A DNA stretch of 64,000 nucleotides, taken from positions 62,001-126,000 of the forward strand of contig JAFLTW010000004.1 of the NCBI GenBank assembly GCA_022509085.1, in the 5' to 3' direction. This document shows positions 57,373 through 64,000 of this stretch, in pieces; within the stretch, counting starts at the first letter, position 1, and every line of letters starts with the position of its first letter. Source of the DNA: Muribaculaceae bacterium. GTDB taxonomy: Bacteria > Bacteroidota > Bacteroidia > Bacteroidales > Muribaculaceae. Under the pieces are notes generated by a model. That model was not told where the DNA came from, ran no database searches, and worked only from the letters and a program-made list of their open reading frames with translations. The translations under genes and the position numbers were made by a program.

Positions 57373-57912
57373 TTAGAAGGAATAGTAGAAACCGAGACGG
57401 ATATCGTTCCAGTTGAAGATATTCCAAGTGAACTGGTTGCTCTTTGCGTAGAGACCTGTAGCTTTGTCGGTAGCTCCTTCCCAACCGAGCTGGCCGAGAT
57501 GAGCCACGAGGCTCCAATGGCTGTTGACGTTGAACGCAACACCGGGACGGAGACCGATTTCATATACGAAACCTGCGTCCTGACCCTTACCTTTCTGTAC
57601 GCCGAAACCTACACGGCCGTCGCAGAAGAACTGCACCTTATTGTCGGCAAGGTGAGCGAATTTATACCTTGCGTAGGGAAGGATCTCGAAAACGTTTACG
57701 TCGTAGCCGGATGCATAGCCGTAGTCATATTCCAGGATACCGCCGAAGGTCCACTTTTCGTTGAAGCTGTAGCCAACTTCGGGAGCGATAACGACTGTGG
57801 TTTCGTTGTGGGTGGCATTACGGCTGAAACCTACCTGACCGCCGAAATAGAACTGAGCGGAAGCCGTAAGAGAAGCAACTGCCATAAAGGCAACAAGTAA
57901 TAATTTTTTCAT
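57373..57912 (-). CDS. small outer-membrane beta-barrel protein
   Basis: A 179-residue protein with a signal peptide (MKKLLLVAFMAVASLTASAQ). Eight or so amphipathic strands follow (FYFGGQVGFSRN, VVIAPEVGYSF, WTFGGILEYDYGY, ILPYARYKFAHL, VQFFCDGRVGFGV, YEIGLRPGVAFN, WSLVAHLGQLGW), ending NDIRLGFYYSF with a C-terminal Phe as in OmpX/OmpA-like barrels. Function unknown; small barrels of this kind often act in adhesion or stress resistance. It has its own consensus promoter. Confidence 0.88.
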   Translation of the reverse strand: MKKLLLVAFMAVASLTASAQFYFGGQVGFSRNATHNETTVVIAPEVGYSFNEKWTFGGILEYDYGYASGYDVNVFEILPYARYKFAHLADNKVQFFCDGRVGFGVQKGKGQDAGFVYEIGLRPGVAFNVNSHWSLVAHLGQLGWEGATDKATGLYAKSNQFTWNIFNWNDIRLGFYYSF

Positions 57913-57951
57913 GATGATGTGAAATTATGAGTTAGTATATGATTCTGCTTG

Positions 57952-57983
57952 CAAATTTAAGATTTTTTTAGTTAAAAACCAAA
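57952..57983 (-). promoter_or_regulatory. consensus promoter of the beta-barrel gene
   Basis: TTTG (57983-57980), 20 bases, TAAATTTG (57959-57952) on the minus strand, with predicted start near 57945 and a leader of about 33 bases. Confidence 0.8.
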
Positions 57984-58000
57984 AATTGTTAAAACTCATA

Positions 58001-58031
58001 TTTAATTTTCTGAATGAATTTTATAATTTTG
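58001..58031 (+). promoter_or_regulatory. probable promoter of the alcohol dehydrogenase gene
   Basis: TTTA (58001-58004), 19 bases, TAATTTTG (58024-58031). The -7 box is perfect and the -33 box matches three of four. The leader would be about 23 bases. Confidence 0.6.
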
Positions 58032-58060
58032 TCATTTAAAACCACAAAGCAACGAATACC

Positions 58061-59230
58061 ATGAACGATTTTAGATTCTACACCCCCACAAGATACATTT
58101 TCGGTCGCGATGCCCAAAAACATGTAGGCGAAATGTCTGCCTCACTGCTCGGGAACAGAGTGCTGCTGGTTTTCGGCCGGAATTCCGCACGCAAATCCGG
58201 TCTTCTCGACCAGGTGGAAGACTCACTGAGAAAACATGGCGTGGAGTTCTTTGAGTTCGGTGGCATCAGGCCTAACCCTACCGACGGTCCGGTAAGACTC
58301 GGTATCGGGCTTTGCCGGGATGAGGGAGTTACCGGAATCCTTGCCGTAGGGGGAGGTTCCGCAATCGACACGGCTAAAGCCATAGCAGCCGGAGCTCTCT
58401 ACGATGGAGATTTCTGGGATTTCTACTCCGGCAAGGCAGTCCCCGACAAAGCCCTTCCCATTGGGGTAGTGCTCACAATCCCGGCAGCCGGAAGCGAGGG
58501 TTCGGGCAACTCCGTTATCACACGCGAGGAGGACCTCCGCAAGGTTTCGATAAGGACCGAACACGTGTTGCGTCCCGTGTTTGCCCTTGTGAATCCGGAG
58601 CTGACATACACGTTGCCTCCCTATCAGACTGCTTGCGGCATCGTAGACATGATGGCCCATATCTTCGAGAGATATTTCACACCTACGGCAGGAGTGCAGG
58701 TAACCGACAGAATCAGCGAAGGACTCCTCAAGGCCATCATAGAGGAGGCCCCGAAGGTATTGTCAGATCCCACGGCATACGACCCGAGAGCCAACATCAT
58801 GTGGGCCGGTACGCTTGCCCATAACGGAGTGTGCGGCTGCGGGAAGGCTGAAGACTGGAGCAGCCACGGCATGGAGCATGAGCTTTCGGCGCTATACGAT
58901 GTGGCGCATGGAGCCGGACTCGCCGTCATAATGCCGGCCTATATGACATTTATGGCTGAACATAAACCCGAAAGAGTGGCAATGATGGCGCGCAACGTAT
59001 TCGGAATAAATGAAAAAGACGAGGTGCAGGCAGCCCGAAAAGGGATCGAGGCTCTCAAGGACTTTTTCCGATCCATCGGTATGCCGGTGACCTATTCCGA
59101 ACTCGGATTGAAGGAAGTGGACATTCCTCTCATGGTAAGAAAACTCCATGAAACCAAGGGGAGCCCGATGGGAGCTTATTATCCGCTTACTGAAAAAGAG
59201 ACAACCGAAATATACAATATCCCGAGGTAA
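58061..59230 (+). CDS. iron-containing alcohol dehydrogenase (butanol dehydrogenase-like)
   Basis: A 389-residue group III alcohol dehydrogenase of the BDH/YqhD type. The nucleotide-binding GGGSAIDTAKAIA motif is in the N-terminal domain. The metal ligands are expected in GIVDMMAHIFERYF (Asp and His) and the C-terminal EDWSSHGMEHELSALYDVAHGAGLAV (His residues), so the iron or zinc site appears complete. It would reduce aldehydes using NAD(P)H in fermentation or detoxification. Substrate is not fixed by sequence. The gene ends 7 bases from the convergent methyltransferase. Confidence 0.93.
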   Translation: MNDFRFYTPTRYIFGRDAQKHVGEMSASLLGNRVLLVFGRNSARKSGLLDQVEDSLRKHGVEFFEFGGIRPNPTDGPVRLGIGLCRDEGVTGILAVGGGSAIDTAKAIAAGALYDGDFWDFYSGKAVPDKALPIGVVLTIPAAGSEGSGNSVITREEDLRKVSIRTEHVLRPVFALVNPELTYTLPPYQTACGIVDMMAHIFERYFTPTAGVQVTDRISEGLLKAIIEEAPKVLSDPTAYDPRANIMWAGTLAHNGVCGCGKAEDWSSHGMEHELSALYDVAHGAGLAVIMPAYMTFMAEHKPERVAMMARNVFGINEKDEVQAARKGIEALKDFFRSIGMPVTYSELGLKEVDIPLMVRKLHETKGSPMGAYYPLTEKETTEIYNIPR

Positions 59231-59237
59231 TTAGGCC

Positions 59238-60020
59238 TTATTTTCGGAAGGTCCATAGCGCAATAGCTGCAGCCGCCCCCACATTGAGCGAGTCAACGCC
59301 GTAATGCATGGGGATACGGATCACGACATCGGAGCCGTCGATAACCTTCTGCGGAAGTCCGTAGCCTTCGCTTCCAAGAAGCAAGGCATATCGTTCGTCG
59401 GCATCGACCGAGAAATCCTCGAGAGACACACTGCGTTCAGTCAGGGCCATACTCACGGATTTGAATCCGGTCTCCTTGAGAAGCCCGGCGACGTCGGGGA
59501 CCATGGCCCAGGGAATTCGGAAAACAGTACCCATCGACACCCTTATCACCCTACGGTTCAGGGGGTCGCAGGAAGTGGAGGAAAGTATCACGGCATCATA
59601 GCCCAGAGCAGCCGCTGTGCGGAATATCACACCAACGTTGGTGGAATCGCAGACATCGTAGACCACGCAGACTCTCTTTGCCCCGGAGAGCAGGGACGCC
59701 GCGTCCAAGGGTTCCGGGCGTTTCATTGCACACAGGACGCCGCGCGTGAGTGTGTAGCCTGTGATAGACGCGAGCAGCTCTCGGGAACCCGTAAATACAG
59801 TCATATCCGGGGAGCGCGAGATTACATCCGCGGCATCTCCCTCTATATGCTTTCTCTCGCAAAGAAACGAAAGGGGCTTCAAGCCGGAATCGAGAGCGGT
59901 GGAAATCACCTTCGGGCTTTCAGCCACGAAGATGTCGCTGCGCCGCATCTCACGGTCGGTCAGGCCTACGTAGGGTGCAATTCCGGGGGCAGCAAGGTCT
60001 GAGATTTCTTGAATCTTCAT
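59238..60020 (-). CDS. SpoU/TrmH family RNA 2'-O-methyltransferase
   Basis: A 260-residue SPOUT methyltransferase. The N-terminal substrate-binding part (FVAESPKVISTALDSGLKPLSFLCER) precedes the trefoil-knot domain: VYDVCDSTNVGVIFRTAAALG (motif 1), YALLLGSEGYGLPQ (motif 2) and IRIPMHYGVDSLNVGAAAAIALW (motif 3). SAM binds in the knot. Substrate may be 23S rRNA or tRNA; the class is clear, the target is not. The promoter at 60029-60060 predicts a nearly leaderless transcript. Confidence 0.93.
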   Translation of the reverse strand: MKIQEISDLAAPGIAPYVGLTDREMRRSDIFVAESPKVISTALDSGLKPLSFLCERKHIEGDAADVISRSPDMTVFTGSRELLASITGYTLTRGVLCAMKRPEPLDAASLLSGAKRVCVVYDVCDSTNVGVIFRTAAALGYDAVILSSTSCDPLNRRVIRVSMGTVFRIPWAMVPDVAGLLKETGFKSVSMALTERSVSLEDFSVDADERYALLLGSEGYGLPQKVIDGSDVVIRIPMHYGVDSLNVGAAAAIALWTFRK

Positions 60021-60028
60021 TTACGTTG

Positions 60029-60060
60029 CAAAGTTAACCATAAAAAGGGAAGTCTACAAT
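60029..60060 (-). promoter_or_regulatory. promoter of the methyltransferase gene
   Basis: ATTG (60060-60057), 20 bases, TAACTTTG (60036-60029) on the minus strand. The predicted start, near 60022, is only a base or two from the ATG at 60020, so the mRNA may be leaderless or nearly so. Confidence 0.65.
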
Positions 60061-60097
60061 AAAAAGAAAGTCAAGGCCGTTAATTATACAAAGTTTG

Positions 60098-60172
60098 GAT
60101 TCATTAGCTCAGCTGGTTTAGAGCGCCTCCTTGACAGGGAGGAGGTCACTGGTTCGAATCCAGTATGGATCA
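60098..60172 (+). tRNA. tRNA-Val (anticodon GAC)
   Basis: A 75-nt cloverleaf. The acceptor GATTCAT/ATGGATC has one T-G pair, with discriminator A. The anticodon arm CCTCC-TTGACAG-GGAGG gives GAC, and the T arm is ACTGG-TTCGAAT-CCAGT. CCA is not encoded. It is followed by an intrinsic terminator. Confidence 0.96.
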
Positions 60173-60180
60173 CAAAGCAA

Positions 60181-60230
60181 CAAATCGCAAGCACCGGTAA
60201 TCGGCAACTTGCGATTTGTCTATTTTTTTT
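60181..60230 (+). terminator. intrinsic terminator after tRNA-Val
   Basis: CAAATCGCAAG (60181-60191) pairs perfectly with CTTGCGATTTG (60208-60218), followed by TCTATTTTTTTT. A classic intrinsic terminator 9 bases past the tRNA. Confidence 0.88.
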
Positions 60231-60256
60231 CACCGTCAAAACTGACGGTTTTAAGG

Positions 60257-60454
60257 TCAGATTCCTGAAGCCTGGGCGGCGGGGCTTACGCTCACGAAGA
60301 CAATGGCGGCTGCAACGAAGAATACCGTCAACCACACTGCTACAGATGTCTTCCGCCACTTTTCGGGAAGGAAAAACAGCATAGTCTTGGGATTGAAGAT
60401 AGCGATAAGGAAATATATTCCTACAAAAGTGGCTATAAAAAACAGAGCTTGCAT
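60257..60454 (-). CDS. small two-helix membrane protein
   Basis: A 65-residue protein with two hydrophobic segments: MQALFFIATFVGIYFLIAIF (residues 1-20) and VAVWLTVFFVAAAIVFVSVSP (about 38-58), joined by a basic loop (NPKTMLFFLPEKWRKTS). The positive loop predicts a cytoplasmic hairpin. It is 88 bases after the hydrolase gene in the same direction. I do not recognise a family; the composition and spacing make it more likely real than chance. Confidence 0.6.
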   Translation of the reverse strand: MQALFFIATFVGIYFLIAIFNPKTMLFFLPEKWRKTSVAVWLTVFFVAAAIVFVSVSPAAQASGI

Positions 60455-60542
60455 AATATCAAATTTTTAAGGTTTATACTGTCAGTAAAAAAGACTCTGC
60501 CCGCAGGAGCGGAATCTTTATGATATAAACGCCCCGCAAGTC

Positions 60543-61223
60543 TTAATTGTTTAACGCCTCGAACGCCATTTGCGCCCTCCCGAGCGGGTCGGAGAAATGA
60601 TTGCCGGGCACCCAACGGAATTCCGTAGCCACGCCTGCCGCTTTCAGACGGTCAACAATCGCCAGAGTATTCATACCCACACTCCGGAATGCCTTGATAT
60701 GGGCCTTCGGTTCCTCCTCCCCCAGCAGGAAGAATGCCTTGCCGGTTTTGGCCGGGACTTTTTCAGCATCAAACCACTCCATAAAGCCCGGAAACCAGAA
60801 AGACCCTGACATACATCCTATGGAGGCGAAGAGGTCACATTGCATCCATTGCCAAAGCGTGAAGAGACCCGACAGCGACACCCCGATGAGGTTGCGAACT
60901 CCTACCGGCTCGAGGCCGGCATCCTTCTCCAGTTGCGGCACGATGGTGCCCGAGAGTTGCTTCAGAAACTCCGGAGCCTTTCCGCCGAAAGGCGGGGCAT
61001 CATGGGTCTCGCCCGGCTCAGGCCATGGGGTAAGACTGTCGTTCCACAGCTGTGCGGGGATATAGACAACCACTACATTACCCTTTGAAACATCTGCCAT
61101 TCTCGTGAGCCAGTCAGCCTCAAGCGGCAAGACAGCAGGATAAATCAGATAAGTGATTTTAGCTGAACCGGAGGCAGCTCTCACAAGGTCGCAACTGTAT
61201 TCTCCAAATTTAAACGTTTCCAT
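60543..61223 (-). CDS. alpha/beta hydrolase (esterase D-like)
   Basis: A 226-residue cytosolic alpha/beta hydrolase. The nucleophile elbow is LIGVSLSGLFTLW with Ser116, the second Gly of the usual GxSxG being Ser. The acid is probably in the FFLLGEEEP region and the histidine in WVPGNHFSDP. The fold matches enterochelin esterase/esterase D-like enzymes and may act on thioesters. It starts 7 bases after the GNAT stop, in an operon with the adenylation enzyme, so it may release or edit an activated amino-acyl product. That link is inference. Confidence 0.82.
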   Translation of the reverse strand: METFKFGEYSCDLVRAASGSAKITYLIYPAVLPLEADWLTRMADVSKGNVVVVYIPAQLWNDSLTPWPEPGETHDAPPFGGKAPEFLKQLSGTIVPQLEKDAGLEPVGVRNLIGVSLSGLFTLWQWMQCDLFASIGCMSGSFWFPGFMEWFDAEKVPAKTGKAFFLLGEEEPKAHIKAFRSVGMNTLAIVDRLKAAGVATEFRWVPGNHFSDPLGRAQMAFEALNN

Positions 61224-61230
61224 AAATTCC

Positions 61231-61680
61231 TCAGTTATTTCTAAGTTTCATCATGTCGGGAAGGTCGCCAAAACCGAGCGACTCGTAAAGTCCGCGTCCC
61301 TGCTCAGTGGTTTCGAGGTATATCTTGCCGCATCCGAGCCCTCTCGCCTCATCCACGAGATTGCGCACGATGGCATGTCCCACTCCCCTCTCGCGGAAAG
61401 AATCGCGCACATATATATTCATAAGATAGGCACATCGGCCGGAAGGATTGTCTGGCGAAGGGAGCTCATCTCCGAGACATATGGATCCGCAGCCTCCCTC
61501 CATTCCGTCAATCTCGGCGATAATGGCTCGGTGGGAGCCGTCCGGTATGTGCTGCTCGTAATAATTCCTGTTTGCTTCAAGGAGTGCGCCGTCAGGCACA
61601 ATGCCGAAGACGTGCTGAATCACCTCACTTCTCCATTGCATGAGCTTGTCGATATCATATACCCGGCGCAGTGTAATCAT
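61231..61680 (-). CDS. GNAT family N-acetyltransferase
   Basis: A 149-residue GNAT enzyme. The acetyl-CoA loop is in RDSFRERGVGHAIVRNLVDEA (R-x-x-G-V-G), with the splayed strands before it (IIAEIDGMEGGCGSICLG) and the C-terminal IYLETTEQGRGLYESLGF. It transfers an acyl group from CoA to an amine; the acceptor is unknown. Its start overlaps the adenylation gene's stop by ATGA, so they are translationally coupled. Confidence 0.9.
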   Translation of the reverse strand: MITLRRVYDIDKLMQWRSEVIQHVFGIVPDGALLEANRNYYEQHIPDGSHRAIIAEIDGMEGGCGSICLGDELPSPDNPSGRCAYLMNIYVRDSFRERGVGHAIVRNLVDEARGLGCGKIYLETTEQGRGLYESLGFGDLPDMMKLRNN

Positions 61681-63122
61681 TTGTAATCCCCCTCCTTGAG
61701 GACGACCGGAAGAGAGTCAAAGTCCACTTTCCCGCGGTCGGTAAGCGGTATCCTGTGAAGCGCGACATAAAACTCCGGAAGCATAAAATCAGTGAGTTGC
61801 GAGGCGAGCCAATGTCTGAGCTCGGAGAGTGTGAAACCCGGGGTTGGGACAATATAGGCCACAAGGTAGTGGAGTCCGGACTCATCTTTGCAGGCTCTCA
61901 CGATACCGCGGTCGATTTCAGGGAAGGCATTCAGCACGTTTTCAACCTCCTCGGGTTCTACCCTTCGGCCGAGAATCATCACCTGGTCGTCTTTGCGGTG
62001 AATAAACACAAAGTTGCCGTCGGGCAGGCGATATCCCATGTCACCGCTACGATAGAGCCGTTTTCCGTCAGACATCGTGACATAGTTTTTCCCTTCGGGA
62101 GGATTACCGAGGTAACCCCTTCCGACCCCCTCTCCCATTATACATATCTCTCCTACGGAACCGTCTGCCATCTCGTTGAGATCATCGTCCATTATCCTTA
62201 CGTCGACACCCTCCACCGGCTTGCCTACAGGGAATGTCCCGTCTTCGAGCGGAGTGGCGTTGTCGATTCTGTAGTAGTTGGAACAGACGGTTGTTTCGGA
62301 AGGGCCGTAAGTGTTGTAGATTCTCAGTCCGCGGTCTTTAAGGTTGCTTATATAATTGGCCCTCACCACGTCGCCGCCGCTTACGATAAGCTTGACGGAT
62401 GGTGACAGAAGTTCTGCCCGTGCGTTCACGTCGGCGATAAGGTATGGGAAAGCATCGAGGACGGTGACTTCATGGCGCCGGCAGAAGTCCATCAGCAAGG
62501 GTAATGGCCCGTCATGTATTCCCGAATCGGGGATTGCGAGCGCGGCACCATTAAGCAATGTTGCGAACACCTCCTCCACGAAGATGTCGAACGAGCATAC
62601 GGAGTATTGAAGCATCACGTCGCCCGGGCCGATTTTCATCTCTTTCCCGAAGGCGTGGGCATAATTAACTACGGAATGATTTTCTATCATCACTCCCTTG
62701 GGACGTCCGGTAGTGCCTGAGGTATATAGCACGTAAGCGAGACCCTCAGGTGTGGAGCGGTCGGGGAAGTCCGGAGCATCCATCACGGGATTACGGCAGA
62801 AATTATCGTCAATAATAAGTTCTATTCCTGCATTGCGCATCATGTAGTCGCGTCTTTCAGCGGGGAGAGAGGGTTCGGCAGGAACATAGGCGGCTCCGCT
62901 CTTTAGCACGGCGAGCATAGCCGCAATCTGGTTGATGCCGTGGCTCATCACGATGCCGATAAACTCATAGTGACAATCCGCAAATTTTGCCATCAGTCCG
63001 TTGACAAGCCTGTCAAGTTCGGCAAAAGTAACGCTGCGGCCATCCTCCCTGACTGCGATAGCCTCGGGCTGTAGAAGCACTTGCCGCTTGAAACAACTGT
63101 AAATGGTAAGAGTGTTCTTCAT
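61677..63122 (-). CDS. stand-alone amino-acid adenylation enzyme
   Basis: A 481-residue ANL-superfamily enzyme of the NRPS A-domain type. A3 is YTSGTTGRPKG (133-143). A4 is SFDIFVEE with Asp179, the residue that binds the amino group of amino-acid substrates. A5 is NTYGPSETT (270-278), A7 YRSGD (357-361), A8 is in IHRKDDQVMILGRRVEPEEVE, and A10 keeps the catalytic lysine K465 in PLTDRGKVD. No carrier-protein or condensation domain is attached, and the enzyme stops where a PCP would begin. DltA-like D-alanine activation is one alternative, but no DltB/C/D homologs are near. Confidence 0.88.
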   Translation of the reverse strand: MKNTLTIYSCFKRQVLLQPEAIAVREDGRSVTFAELDRLVNGLMAKFADCHYEFIGIVMSHGINQIAAMLAVLKSGAAYVPAEPSLPAERRDYMMRNAGIELIIDDNFCRNPVMDAPDFPDRSTPEGLAYVLYTSGTTGRPKGVMIENHSVVNYAHAFGKEMKIGPGDVMLQYSVCSFDIFVEEVFATLLNGAALAIPDSGIHDGPLPLLMDFCRRHEVTVLDAFPYLIADVNARAELLSPSVKLIVSGGDVVRANYISNLKDRGLRIYNTYGPSETTVCSNYYRIDNATPLEDGTFPVGKPVEGVDVRIMDDDLNEMADGSVGEICIMGEGVGRGYLGNPPEGKNYVTMSDGKRLYRSGDMGYRLPDGNFVFIHRKDDQVMILGRRVEPEEVENVLNAFPEIDRGIVRACKDESGLHYLVAYIVPTPGFTLSELRHWLASQLTDFMLPEFYVALHRIPLTDRGKVDFDSLPVVLKEGDYK

Positions 63123-63168
63123 AGTATTTTAACATTCCGCCCGGCCCTCGGGTTCAAAACCATGATAC

Positions 63169-64000
63169 CTATTTGAAAAGGGCGTCGGCAGTTACCTCGT
63201 TCTGAATCATGTTCCACTGAGGGTTGTGGAGCACTCCGTCCATGGTGATCATTGTCAGATGGAGAGCTTTACGAGTGCCGGTAGTTTCCCGAAATTGCTC
63301 TTTGCGTGTCAGCATGGTTTCCATATAGGCAGGTGTGATAGCGTAAGCTCCCAACGAGAATTTAATCTCACACAGGTTGATCACTTCGTCGCGGCGGTCA
63401 ATCACGAGATCAATTTGTGCCTTTTTTCTGCCCTTCTCCTCGTCTGTCCAAGAATAGATTGAAGTCTGAATACCCGATATTCCGAGTGCCTCTTTTATCT
63501 GATAGGTGTGATGAAGACAAACCTGCTCAAAGGCGTAACCTGCCCATGAGCGATGGGCTGGAGAGTCTATACGGGTAGACCAATAGTTTTCAGACCCGTT
63601 ACCCGAATCTTTAACATGTTTTAGGTAAAACAAGGTATAAAGGTCGGTTAACTGAAACAGATTGCCCTTTTTCTTCCTCCCGAATGCCATGTATTCGCGA
63701 ATAAAGTCACAGGTCTTGAGATTGGTCAATACCTCCGTAAGTTTACCGCCCTCGTTAAGATTCAGTTCAGTCCTTATCTCCCGGCGAGTGAGCCCCTCAG
63801 CTTTGGATGCGAGGAGTTCCACTACATGTCGGTAGATTTCGGAATCATTAAAAAGAGACTTGAACAGTGTATCGTATTCCTGACGCAGTTCGCCTTTATC
63901 GTGAAAAAACAGATGGTCGATATTTTGTGGCAGGCTCAATCCTTTCTTCATCTTTGAAAGGTAGAACGGGACACCGCCCACAGCCATATAGCATTCCACG
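63169..64000 (-). CDS. C-terminal part of AAA ATPase (ATPase_2/DUF234-like), 5' end outside window
   Basis: The frame is open to the window edge, giving 277 visible codons; the Walker motifs must lie beyond. The visible part starts in MECYMAVGGVPFYLSKMKKGLSLPQNIDHLFF, the lid segment of ATP-binding proteins of the DUF234 class. A winged helix follows (ASKAEGLTRREIRTELNLNEGGKLTEVLTNLKTCDFIREY), then a nuclease-like C-terminal fold with KAQIDLVIDRRDEVINLCEIKFS, which has the D-x(n)-E-x-K pattern of PD-(D/E)xK domains. Relatives are common and mobile with unknown function. It ends 46 bases before the adenylation gene start. Confidence 0.85.
   Translation of the reverse strand, partial: VECYMAVGGVPFYLSKMKKGLSLPQNIDHLFFHDKGELRQEYDTLFKSLFNDSEIYRHVVELLASKAEGLTRREIRTELNLNEGGKLTEVLTNLKTCDFIREYMAFGRKKKGNLFQLTDLYTLFYLKHVKDSGNGSENYWSTRIDSPAHRSWAGYAFEQVCLHHTYQIKEALGISGIQTSIYSWTDEEKGRKKAQIDLVIDRRDEVINLCEIKFSLGAYAITPAYMETMLTRKEQFRETTGTRKALHLTMITMDGVLHNPQWNMIQNEVTADALFK

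Overview
The window looks like a chromosomal segment of a Bacteroidales bacterium; Muribaculaceae or a close relative is my best guess. The reasons are: Bacteroidota-type promoters (TTTG, 19-20 bases, TAnnTTTG) in front of many genes; families largely confined to the phylum (DUF4301, DUF4954, Porin_10-like protein, Omp28-like protein, SDR-type threonine dehydrogenase); lipoprotein-rich cell envelope genes; and type IX secretion-like C-terminal tails. Most genes are GC-rich by eye. The AAA ATPase gene at 19.3-20.5 kb is clearly AT-rich. There is no phage, CRISPR array, transposase or rRNA operon.

Layout. 0-9.9 kb (+): end of a DUF4301 gene, a putative porin, threonine-to-glycine catabolism (kbl plus SDR threonine dehydrogenase), and directly behind it a two-gene RND pump without its own TolC. 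9.9-12.3 kb (-): HAD phosphatase, nth and pheS in an overlapping operon. 12.3-19.2 kb (-): a complete five-gene efflux operon, tetR-tolC-MFP-RND-PII-like, with a 36-base palindromic operator at its promoter and a terminator at its end. 19.3-20.5 kb: an AT-rich DUF4143-type ATPase inserted behind rpoC. 20.7-33.8 kb (-): the conserved translation/transcription supercluster tRNA-Thr, tRNA-Tyr, tRNA-Gly, tRNA-Thr, tuf, tRNA-Trp, secE, nusG, rplK, rplA, rplJ, rplL, rpoB, rpoC.

33.9-44.2 kb (-): glmS; an apparent free-standing ~320-nt noncoding RNA gene upstream of it; a lipoprotein/NYN/HD/ilvE group; two small envelope proteins; rpsA; and a muramidase-like lipoprotein translationally coupled to pepD. 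44.3-51 kb (+): an envelope operon of Skp/OmpH-like lipoprotein, hflX, DUF4954 beta-helix protein and LptD-like barrel. 51-57.9 kb: two secreted proteins with sorting tails whose 3' ends overlap, an SGNH esterase, an RluA-type pseudouridine synthase with an AlkZ-like partner, and a small beta-barrel. 58-60.2 kb: Fe-dependent alcohol dehydrogenase, SpoU/TrmH rRNA/tRNA methyltransferase, tRNA-Val. 60.2-64 kb (-): a small membrane protein, alpha/beta hydrolase, GNAT and stand-alone amino-acid adenylation domain, then the end of a second AAA ATPase.

The most noteworthy items are: the promoter-to-terminator noncoding RNA at 35.8-36.2 kb; the PII-like signalling protein built into an RND efflux operon; the carrier-less adenylation/acetyltransferase/hydrolase operon; and an acceptor-stem mismatch in tRNA-Thr(GGT). 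Everything here was read by eye; no database search, folding or alignment was run.
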